NCBI GenBank assembly: GCA_900471525.1 | Contig: UCEZ01000010.1 | Span: 18,599 to 82,598, forward strand | DNA: 64,000 nucleotides | DNA from: Hyphomicrobiales bacterium | GTDB lineage: Bacteria > Pseudomonadota > Alphaproteobacteria > Rhizobiales > Rhizobiaceae | Reading direction: 5' to 3' | Part shown: piece after piece, positions 1-6,420 of the stretch | Layout of the letters: every line of letters begins with the position of its first letter | Numbering within the stretch: position 1 is the stretch's first letter | Translations under genes and position numbers: made by a program | Notes under the pieces: model-generated | Told to the model about the DNA's origin: nothing | The model's database searches: none | The model's input: only the letters and a program-made list of their open reading frames with translations

Positions 1-1035
1 GCACTCCATCACTGTTTGGACAGAGGGAGGGTCAAAACTGAAAAAGGTGCCAAGATTAATCCGGCTATAGAGATCAATAGCGGTGACCATCCACGGTCGT
101 TTTATGCTTAGAATGCGATAGTTACCGTGCTCGTCCGGCTGGTCGCTCAAAATCACCACCCAGATATCTGACACTGTGTGATCGATCACAACCCATTCAA
201 GGGGCATTAATGCTATTTGGCTTATGCCACGACCTCCGAGTTGACGATGCGCAGTGTGCATTCCAAACTTCAAAGATACGGTTGCGTGTGATCGCGCCGC
301 GTTTATCCAATTCGCTAGAGTTCCGTGAGTCGGCGGAGCAATATCCGCGCCGTCCACATCATTTCGTTCTTTCCGTAACGGAAAGAATTTGCCATCGAAC
401 CATTCGACAGCGTCGATGATATGTCGTTCCTCGTTGGTCCAATATCGTCGAACCATCCGGTCACCTAGATCATAGACCCACTTTGGCCATTTCGCCCGGT
501 TTTTGTGCTTTCCCGTCTGGGCAATCAGTGCTGCCAGCAAGGCGTGCGGAGCTTTTTTCCACGCTCGGGTTACGCTACTCGGCGATGGCTTCCACTCCCC
601 GTATCCCGCCGCCTTGGCGTCCGGGTAGTGTGAGTCAATCCAAGCCAACATTCTGAGGTGCCCGGTACCGGGACGCTCTTTTCTGAACCTCTTAATGTAG
701 AAAATCAGGGTTGCCGCACGCACGATTTTTTCGTTCTGGGTTTGCCAATCTGTCAATTCTTTCAACGTGACCTTCGAGCCTTCGGGCTTATGAAAGCCGA
801 GTATGTCCTTAGCATCCATGAGCGCGAGTTCTTTACCATCACGCGTGGTCCGTGTGATGTCGCCACGCGCTTGAGCCAGGGCAAACTCGATCCGCTGTAC
901 CTCCACACTCTCTTCGTTGGCTAAGTTTCTCAGTTTGATTGGCTCATACTCGGAAGCAACCTCCGCTACGAACTCACCCCTCAAGTTGTCGAACAACAGA
1001 ATAAACTGGTCGCCATTTGCCACATCAAGTATCAT
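1..1035 (-). CDS. TnsB-like DDE transposase, partial (C-terminus off the window)
   Basis: The frame is open for 345 codons from an ATG at 1035 to the window edge, with no stop. The ATG overlaps the TGA of the tnsA-like gene (ATGA), so the two are probably translationally coupled. The N-terminal part (1-260) is basic and probably DNA-binding. From about residue 279 the text matches the retroviral-integrase-type core of TnsB/TniA/MuA proteins: EWVVIDHTVSD puts the first catalytic Asp at about 285, and RPWMVTAIDLYSR puts the second at about 321. The catalytic Glu would lie beyond the window. In the family this protein binds the transposon ends and does 3'-end cleavage and strand transfer. It could equally be called TniA-like; the TnsA partner favours TnsB. 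Confidence 0.85.
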   Translation of the reverse strand, partial: MILDVANGDQFILLFDNLRGEFVAEVASEYEPIKLRNLANEESVEVQRIEFALAQARGDITRTTRDGKELALMDAKDILGFHKPEGSKVTLKELTDWQTQNEKIVRAATLIFYIKRFRKERPGTGHLRMLAWIDSHYPDAKAAGYGEWKPSPSSVTRAWKKAPHALLAALIAQTGKHKNRAKWPKWVYDLGDRMVRRYWTNEERHIIDAVEWFDGKFFPLRKERNDVDGADIAPPTHGTLANWINAARSHATVSLKFGMHTAHRQLGGRGISQIALMPLEWVVIDHTVSDIWVVILSDQPDEHGNYRILSIKRPWMVTAIDLYSRINLGTFFSFDPPSVQTVMEC

Positions 1036-1814
1036 TGGGCCTGCTCCATCAGCCAGACTGGCACGTGGCTGGTCAGGCCGTTCCTCAGATCGATGGAGAC
1101 AAATTGGCGGCAATGCAGCGCGTGCAACTTGGCCCGACCGAGCGGACCCGGTCCCAAAGCGTTCGCGGCCATTTGGTACGACAGGCTCTTCCGCCCGTTG
1201 AATGCGGCGACGCAAGTCGCGTAGTCTCTGGTAGTTAACACGACCAACTGATCTGCGAGAATGATCCGTGCAGCGTGGATATGTTGTTTCCGGTTCAGAT
1301 GTTGTGCCCTCCGGAGGGTAAGGAATGTGATCCCCATCTGCTCGTAAACTATGTTGGCTAGCTCAAGTTTCCGCTTGTAGGCTAGGTCACCATCCCTCGG
1401 GTCGTTATCGTTTTTCATCTCAAGGATCACAATTGACGCTTGATTTAACGATACAACTTGGCTGGAGGGAATGACGGCGGTGTCCGTAAACGTTCGGCCG
1501 TTCTTTAGGTCCTGCAAGAATGATGGGTGAACCTTGAGCATCAAGTCCGGGATGTATTTCAGGGTGCGCTCCCCCTGCAGACGGATTTCCAGCCTATGCG
1601 GCTGAGCTAGCAACGACACAACTCTGGATGACAATCCTGAAAGTTGCAAAGCTGGCTTCTCGCAAGACCGAGAGTCCCATGGCAAAGCCCTCAACCCGCC
1701 CTTTCGCAGAACCACGAAGCCGGTCGGCCTATCATGCCTACCGTTGATGATACGCCTGATTGGACCTCCATCTTCCGCCCACACAATGCGAGCCTGTAGT
1801 CTCATTTCGCTCAT
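1032..1814 (-). CDS. TnsA-like PD-(D/E)XK endonuclease
   Basis: This 260-residue protein is close to the usual TnsA length. It shows the nuclease core in order: a Glu near residue 52 (CEKPAL), a QP near 71, YIPDLML with Asp near 90, and LEMK with Glu 132 and Lys 134. In Tn7, TnsA cuts the 5' ends so the element leaves by cut-and-paste; the same role is inferred here. The start at 1814 has GGAG seven bases upstream; a longer frame to 1886 has no comparable ribosome site. It is the first gene of a leftward operon with the transposase and is divergent from the gene at 1998. TnsA assignment rests on these motifs and the neighbour. Confidence 0.8.
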   Translation of the reverse strand: MSEMRLQARIVWAEDGGPIRRIINGRHDRPTGFVVLRKGGLRALPWDSRSCEKPALQLSGLSSRVVSLLAQPHRLEIRLQGERTLKYIPDLMLKVHPSFLQDLKNGRTFTDTAVIPSSQVVSLNQASIVILEMKNDNDPRDGDLAYKRKLELANIVYEQMGITFLTLRRAQHLNRKQHIHAARIILADQLVVLTTRDYATCVAAFNGRKSLSYQMAANALGPGPLGRAKLHALHCRQFVSIDLRNGLTSHVPVWLMEQAQ

Positions 1815-1997
1815 GTGAGGCTCCATTGACCAAAAAAGGCGAGGAAATTCCTTTCCGAGCCATAAATGACGTGGCTCAGATGACAACTTGCATAGAATCT
1901 AGTAGTCTGAAGCGACTTATGTGGCCTCCGATTATCGACGCCTAAAAGAGGCATAAGTGAACGTATTGCGATTCTATCGAGATGAAAAGGGGCCAAC

Positions 1998-2525
1998 TTG
2001 AGCGATACTCACGCCATTGAAACGGCTGCAGGGCCATCATTATTTGAGACACTGGGATCACTTGATCGCGAGATAGCTCGCCACCGCGCGGCTGCTGAAA
2101 CCCTTAAAAGGCAGGCTGACGCGCTCTTGGAGCGTGTACGCGATCATGAGAATGTGACATCGGAACTGACTGAGGCCCGCAACAAACTGTCAGCCCTCAA
2201 TGTAAAGGTTCAGCCACAACACAGCGCCAGCACTGCCCCTAGAAAGAGGGTGCGCCGCAATAGCTTTGCCTGGCGAGTTCGTAAGCATGCTCTAGAATTA
2301 ATTACCAACGCCGGTCGGCCACTCGGCCGGGCAGAACTGCTGGAGGGGTTAATTAGCATAGGTGTAAAGATCGAGTCTTCCAGGCCGTCAAATGCGATTG
2401 GCCGAATAATGTGGGGCGCAAGTGAGTTCGAGTACAAAAACAATGGATACTGGATCGTGGGCCGCCCGCTCCCCGAAGGTTCGGAGAGAACGAAACGGTA
2501 CAAGGCTCCCAAAAGCGACGATTAA
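1998..2525 (+). CDS. Coiled-coil plus C-terminal winged-helix protein, function unknown
   Basis: The 175-residue protein starts with TTG, preceded by an AGGGG. Residues about 15-70 are rich in heptad-like Leu/Ala/Glu/Arg and look like a coiled coil. A basic linker (RKRVRR) follows. Residues about 95-155 resemble a HARE-HTH-like winged helix: GRPLGRAELLEGL, a variable loop, then FEYKNNGYWIVG. Such domains bind DNA or act as adaptors in nucleases and chromatin-type proteins. The gene lies between tnsA (divergent, 183 bp) and the transposon end, so it may be cargo, a regulator of transposition or an end-binding accessory factor. I cannot assign a function. Coding is supported by the domain layout and the ribosome site. 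Confidence 0.7.
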   Translation: MSDTHAIETAAGPSLFETLGSLDREIARHRAAAETLKRQADALLERVRDHENVTSELTEARNKLSALNVKVQPQHSASTAPRKRVRRNSFAWRVRKHALELITNAGRPLGRAELLEGLISIGVKIESSRPSNAIGRIMWGASEFEYKNNGYWIVGRPLPEGSERTKRYKAPKSDD

Positions 2526-3241
2526 TCTTGCTGACGGCATAAAGGAATTCTTTTTTCCACGCGGCGTCCAACGCCTATATTCCAGAAAAATCGCGATGGT
2601 TACCTCAGAATCAAATTCTCATTAAAATCCTTTAAGATAAATCCTTTTATCGCCTCAGGTTTTCATTACACGCGTATAAATCCCTTTTTTAAATGAATGA
2701 TTTCCTTTCGTTTGGAACTTCTTGTTCGCCGGGAGAAGTCTCTTTTCCTTGCAGTAATGTTGACATTTTGGCAGAGAAACGAATTCGGTCTGGATTGGTT
2801 TTGCCGCCAGCGTTTGCAATTTTTCATTTTTAATGCGTTGCGTCGGCTTTCAAAATCACTCCCTAGTTACAACTAAAACAGGTATTCTTTGATTGACGAT
2901 TTTCTGCATCTTAGGCATCTTTGTAAGAGTGAATACAATCTGAGAGGGCTTAACGCACCGGGTGACCATTCCCTTTTGTTGCTATCCTGGTCGCGGCAGC
3001 GCTGCGTCCTCCGGCCGGTCGCTCGATTGAGCCCAGGAACCACTCGGCCGCTTTAGAAAGGCATTTTGCGACAGGATGTGACATCGAAGGAATCTCTAGC
3101 GATAATGGCAACCCCCGAGGGATCGCCGGTTCTCCTCTGTTCTGTCCCAGGTTCCAAACTACACAACCGCTATAGTCGCGACGCAGCGAGCCTGATGGTC
3201 ACTGTGCGGTTTCGAACTGTATTGTTCCCACCTTTATGTTC
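2526..3241. other. AT-rich non-coding stretch inside the transposon
   Basis: No convincing gene is seen on either strand over about 700 bp. It is clearly AT-richer than the chromosome to the right. Between 2624 and 2712 short AAATCC-T-rich segments recur at irregular spacing, but they are too diverged to call a repeat. No intrinsic terminator or CRISPR-like repeat was found. Confidence 0.5.
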
Positions 3242-3442
3242 GGTGACGCCTGCGTCACCATTTTTGATATAAGTTCTGGCAGATAGGCGCGAGAGTTGGC
3301 CAAAAGATCAACGCCTCGTCGCCCTTCCCAATTGTTTACACCCCTGAAAGGGCAAGCCACCCCAAAAAAAGCTGACTCATTTGCGTCAATATTTTAATGG
3401 TCAGCGTCACATTTTTCCTCACTTTGCGTCACCAATTTTGGT
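3242..3442 (+). repeat. Repeated TnsB-type binding motifs at the transposon end
   Basis: Four copies of a motif close to GCGTCAcaaTTTT are visible, starting at about 3251, 3382, 3403 and 3425. The last three are spaced 21-22 bp apart, which is the spacing of overlapping TnsB sites in Tn7-type ends. The innermost copy is part of a perfect inverted repeat, GGTGACGC (3242-3249) and GCGTCACC (3252-3259). The outermost copy sits 8 bp from the proposed terminus. Binding is inferred from arrangement, not shown. Confidence 0.75.
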
Positions 3443-3472
3443 GGTCGACACACCCCAAAATCTCTCGACGCC

Positions 3473-3508
3473 TTGACATGGCAATTATTTCGTAACTATT
3501 ATTATTAC
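3473..3508 (+). promoter_or_regulatory. Promoter and probable operator of the Rrf2 gene
   Basis: A consensus -35 (TTGACA, 3473-3478) and a good -10 (TATTAT, 3497-3502) are 18 bp apart. Transcription would begin about at the ATG at 3509, so the mRNA may be leaderless; no Shine-Dalgarno is seen. The -10 lies in an imperfect palindrome (3492-3508, GTAA to TTAC), a plausible autoregulatory Rrf2 site. The transposon end is only about 23 bp upstream of the -35. Confidence 0.6.
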
Positions 3509-3961
3509 ATGAAAAGAAACAGCCGCCTTTCCGCAGTGCTGCATGCGCTGCTGCACATGGCAGAACGCGATCGACCGATGACATCGGACGAGCTTGCCGT
3601 CTGCCTCCAGACAAACCCTGTCGTCGTCCGGCGCACCATGGCCGGACTGCGCGAGGCCGCGCTCGTCACCTCCGGCCGTGGCCATGGCGGCGGATGGACG
3701 CTTGCCCGTCCGCTTGAGGACGTCACCATGCGCGACATCTATGCAGCGCTCGGCGAGCCCATGCTGTTCCAGATGGGCAATGCCACCGAAAGCCCCGGTT
3801 GCCTTGTCGAACAGGCGGTCAATCATGCACTGGACGATGCCTTTCGCGATGCCGAGGCGATGCTGATTGCGCGCCTTGGCGAAGTGACCCTTGCCACGCT
3901 GGCCGACGATTTCAAGCGGCGCTTTGCCGAACACAGGGCCGCGCTGAAACAGCGCGGCTGA
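3509..3961 (+). CDS. Rrf2 family transcriptional regulator
   Basis: This 150-residue protein has the Rrf2 layout: an N-terminal winged helix (SRLSAVLHALLHMAER, then SDELAVCLQTNPVVVRRTM) and a wing with GRGHGGGWTLARP. The C-terminal half is a dimerisation helix region. It has one Cys in the sensor area (ESPGCLVEQ), fewer than the three of Fe-S sensing members, so an iron-sulfur cluster is doubtful. A longer TTG-started frame at 3473 is unlikely because it would begin inside the promoter. The next gene, 76 bp downstream, is a flavin-dependent reductase, and the two are probably one transcription unit. The effector is unknown. Confidence 0.85.
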   Translation: MKRNSRLSAVLHALLHMAERDRPMTSDELAVCLQTNPVVVRRTMAGLREAALVTSGRGHGGGWTLARPLEDVTMRDIYAALGEPMLFQMGNATESPGCLVEQAVNHALDDAFRDAEAMLIARLGEVTLATLADDFKRRFAEHRAALKQRG

Positions 3962-4037
3962 CAGCCACCACCTCCGTTTTGCGCTCTCCGGTTTCCCTCT
4001 CTGGCTTCCGGCCGGCGAAGCCATGAAAGGAAAGACC

Positions 4038-4946
4038 ATGCAACAGGACGCAATCATCATCGGCGGCGGTTTTGCCGGATTGTCCGCCGCCTACATTCTC
4101 GGCCGCGCGAGGCGGCATGTGACGATCATCGACAGTGGAACGCCGCGCAATCGCTTCGCAGCACATTCGCATGGCGTACTGGCACTCGACGGCAAATCGG
4201 GGCTGGAGATCCTGGCCGACGCCCGGAGACAGCTTGCCGCCTACCCGACGGTGACGTTTATCGAGGGCGAGGCTGACTCTGCGGAAGGCGTGATAGACGG
4301 CTTCCATGTTCGCGTTGCGGGGCAAGATACCATGGAGGCCCGGCGACTGCTTCTCGCCAGCGGCATGGAGGATCGCCTTCCCGATATTCCGGGTATGAAA
4401 GAACGCTGGGGCAGGACGGTGCTGCATTGCCCTTATTGCCACGGCTATGAAATCGGCGGCGGCCCGCTGGGCGTTCTGGCTACACACCCGATGTCGGCGC
4501 ATCAGGCGGCGGTCGTTGCCGATTGGGGTGATGTCACGCTGTTCACCAACGCCATGCCGGAGCCCGACGAGGCCGCACGTTCCCTTCTGGAACGGCGCAA
4601 TGTCAACCTCCAGGCAGGTGCCGTCAGCGCGATCGAGTCGGGGGCGGACGAGATGCTGAGCGTGCACCTCGCAACGGGCCGGATTTTCGAGGTGAAGGCT
4701 TTGTTCGTCGGTCCGGATCTGCACATTCGCGGCTCGATCGCCAAAAGCCTCGGCTGCCAACTGGAGGAAACGCCGGCCGGCAAGATCATTGCCACGGATG
4801 CCGTCAAGGCAACCAGCGTTGCGGGCGTCTACGCAGCAGGAGACATCGCCCGCGCCTTTGGCAACATCACGCTTTCTTCTGCCGACGGGGTCATGGCAGG
4901 TCTCGGAGTTCATCAGTCGCTCATGTTCGCCGGAGCACATCCTTGA
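4038..4946 (+). CDS. FAD/NAD(P)-dependent thioredoxin-reductase-like oxidoreductase
   Basis: The 302-residue protein has an N-terminal FAD Rossmann motif (IIIGGGFAGLSAAYILGRA), a CPYCHGYE redox-type CxxC in the middle, and the C-terminal FAD motif GVYAAGDIA. This is the plan of low-molecular-weight thioredoxin reductases. The NADPH-domain GxGxxA motif is not clear (GPLGVLATHPMSAHQA), so its cofactor and electron acceptor are uncertain. I chose ATG 4038, with AAGGAAAG upstream, over ATG 4023, which lies before that site. It follows the Rrf2 gene on the same strand and is probably its regulatory target. It is unlikely to be the main TrxB. Confidence 0.85.
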   Translation: MQQDAIIIGGGFAGLSAAYILGRARRHVTIIDSGTPRNRFAAHSHGVLALDGKSGLEILADARRQLAAYPTVTFIEGEADSAEGVIDGFHVRVAGQDTMEARRLLLASGMEDRLPDIPGMKERWGRTVLHCPYCHGYEIGGGPLGVLATHPMSAHQAAVVADWGDVTLFTNAMPEPDEAARSLLERRNVNLQAGAVSAIESGADEMLSVHLATGRIFEVKALFVGPDLHIRGSIAKSLGCQLEETPAGKIIATDAVKATSVAGVYAAGDIARAFGNITLSSADGVMAGLGVHQSLMFAGAHP

Positions 4947-5073
4947 CGGACTGACAGGTTTCCGCTTAAAAAACGGCCGTCCTTATGGAGTTTTGATGTT
5001 CTCCCTGTCTGAGATTGCCTGAGGGCCCTGCCCGCAAAATTGATTTGCGCGCAAGGGCCGGAAAACGAAGCCC

Positions 5074-5122
5074 TGGCGTTCGACCGAACGCCAGACCCGT
5101 TTTCATGCGTTCAACCGAACGC
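5074..5122 (+). promoter_or_regulatory. Tandem palindromic operators upstream of yjhX-like gene
   Basis: Two near-identical palindromes lie 31 bp apart, centre to centre. The first (5074-5093) has perfect 9-base arms TGGCGTTCG and CGAACGCCA around AC. The second (5107-5122) has arms GCGTTC and GAACGC. Three helical turns between centres suggests cooperative binding by a dimeric regulator. The second site ends 19 bp before the ATG at 5142, so occupancy would block transcription. The binding protein is unknown. Confidence 0.65.
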
Positions 5123-5141
5123 CTTTCGGATCTCACCATCA

Positions 5142-5399
5142 ATGGACATTTCACGCGACGAACAGCGTATTCTTCACCTCATGGCCCAGGGCGGCCGCAT
5201 CGAAATCACTCGCTCAAACGGTAAATCGATCGACGATGCCCGATGCTTCACCCGCGACGGCTGGCTCTATCCCGGCTTTGGCCTCGACATGTTTCGCAGG
5301 CTGAAGCGAAAGAAAGCAATCTCATCATCCGGCGGCAGACCCTACCGGATCACGCAACGCGGCCTCGTTCTCGTGCGCGCGCAGTTGAACAATCGCTGA
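5142..5399 (+). CDS. YjhX/TopAI family protein (topoisomerase I inhibitor toxin-like)
   Basis: The product is 85 residues, the length of E. coli YjhX, and has the family's pattern: ISRDEQRILHLMAQGG near the start, CFTRDGWLYPG in the middle, and GGRPYRIT followed by VRAQLNNR at the end. E. coli YjhX (TopAI) binds and inhibits DNA topoisomerase I, and YjhQ, a GNAT protein, is its antitoxin. The same toxin role is inferred here, not shown. The longer frame from 5040 would read through both palindromic operators, so ATG 5142 is preferred. The next gene is a convergent GNAT acetyltransferase. The target candidate, topA, is at 19458. Confidence 0.85.
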   Translation: MDISRDEQRILHLMAQGGRIEITRSNGKSIDDARCFTRDGWLYPGFGLDMFRRLKRKKAISSSGGRPYRITQRGLVLVRAQLNNR

Positions 5400-5409
5400 C
5401 AAGACAAAT

Positions 5410-5439
5410 CCGGCGAGAGCGAGTAGATGGTCTCGCCGG
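5410..5439. terminator. Bidirectional hairpin between yjhX-like and GNAT genes
   Basis: A perfect 9-bp inverted repeat, CCGGCGAGA (5410-5418) and TCTCGCCGG (5431-5439), sits between two convergent genes. There is no strong T-run on either side, so it may be a weak or Rho-assisted terminator. Confidence 0.5.
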
Positions 5440-5469
5440 TCTTCACGACGCTACGCGCAACTACGTAGC

Positions 5470-5979
5470 TCAAAACCACTGCTGGCCCGATTGAGGGACG
5501 GGCTCTTCCAGCAACTTGCTCATACCGACTGACTCGACATCCCTGTCGAGCTTTGGCGCATATGCGGTCGAAAGCCAGCTGATCGAATATCCGTGCTTGC
5601 GGAAGAAGTCGATTGCCGGGGCATTTTGCGCATGGGTCTTGATGGCTGCGGCCTCGAACCCTTCGGCGGCGATCCTCGCCTCCAGTTCGGCAAGCAGGAG
5701 GGAGCCGAAGCCGCTCCGCTGGACCGCAGGTCTTACCCAGAGATCGGAAATATGGCCGTCATTGTCCTCGCGGGCAGCCCAGCCGACAGCTTGCCCCTCG
5801 AACTCGACGACGCTGACCGAAAGCCATCTCGATCGCAGGAACGACAGGAACGCCACCTCCGCCACATGGCGCATCGCCCGTGCATCGGCAACACCGGAGA
5901 CAGCCCTCTCCCACGCCTGCAGACCTATGTCGACAAGCACGGGGACATCGTCTTCTCGAGCATGACGGGTGACAATCAT
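5470..5979 (-). CDS. GNAT family N-acetyltransferase
   Basis: The 169-residue protein fits the GNAT fold. The acetyl-CoA-binding segment is HISDLWVRPAVQRSGFGSLL (V-x-P-x-x-Q-x-x-G-x-G), with the C-terminal QNAPAIDFFRKHGY typical of the family. The ATG at 5979 has AGAGAGGTG six bases upstream. Substrate is unknown. It converges on the YjhX-like gene, 70 bp away. In E. coli the YjhX antitoxin YjhQ is also a GNAT protein, but there the genes are co-directional, so a toxin-antitoxin pairing here is only a hypothesis. Confidence 0.85.
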   Translation of the reverse strand: MIVTRHAREDDVPVLVDIGLQAWERAVSGVADARAMRHVAEVAFLSFLRSRWLSVSVVEFEGQAVGWAAREDNDGHISDLWVRPAVQRSGFGSLLLAELEARIAAEGFEAAAIKTHAQNAPAIDFFRKHGYSISWLSTAYAPKLDRDVESVGMSKLLEEPVPQSGQQWF

Positions 5980-6420
5980 GAAGCACCTCTCTTACCCCAT
6001 GAAACCATTCGAATCGATTCTTGGCGAGTCGCCGGCACGTCCTGGTTTCATTTGAGAAACCGCCGCGCGGACAGCGTTGCCGCCGATCGACCAATCTGAA
6101 CCTTCAGACCTTCTCGCGGTCCGTTATCATTATAGCTCTCTCCATTTGGCTCATCCGGCAACCACGCACTTTTGACTTACAAGCCTCATCAATTCAGACG
6201 CAAATCCGTCCAAATGAGAACCATTGCATTGCTGGAAACCGCCGCGGCTTTCAGCGATGCTTCGTTCATCGGCCTGCCTGCACAGTGCAGCAATCGTCCC
6301 GGCCCATGCCGGAGAACAAGGCGACGAAGGGTCACCACCCCTGCCAGAGACACGATCGTGCCCCCGGAGGTTCAAGAAAAGTTCGGGGTACTGGCAGCAT
6401 TTGCCAAGATGGAGGAGAAG
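5980..6420. other. Intergenic region between divergent GNAT and RTX genes
   Basis: This 441-bp region should hold both promoters. No convincing small gene is seen. The RTX frame stays open back to a TTG at 6172, but the extra 83 codons are Arg/Pro-rich and unlike the protein, so I treat them as non-coding. Confidence 0.45.

Larger units (their letters stand above)
1..3450. mobile_element. Tn7-like transposon, tnsA-proximal end (partial)
   Basis: This is one end of a transposon that uses a TnsA-like nuclease and a TnsB-like DDE transposase. Both genes run inward, away from the terminus, as in Tn7. A separate gene points toward the end, followed by about 900 bp of AT-rich DNA and a cluster of repeated GCGTCA-N-TTTT motifs. 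The proposed last base is 3450: read inward, the end starts TGTCGAC, a typical TGT terminus. The next 5 bases (3451-3455, CACCC) would be the target duplication. Genes right of 3450 look chromosomal. The other end, the AAA+ ATPase and the target-selection gene lie outside the window, so the element's family and cargo are unknown. The exact terminus is inferred, not proven. Confidence 0.75.

Noticed and set aside
3066..3272. 68-codon frame near the transposon end
   Set aside because: No ribosome site, no recognisable sequence, and it runs into the TnsB-type repeat at 3251.
1..3450. CRISPR-associated transposon (CAST)
   Set aside because: No cas gene or repeat-spacer array is visible here; only the TnsA/TnsB end is in the window, so the claim is unsupported.
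5074..5122. The yjhX palindromes as LexA boxes
   Set aside because: They contain GTTC and GAAC but with a 4-base gap and opposite orientation, not GTTC-N7-GTTC.
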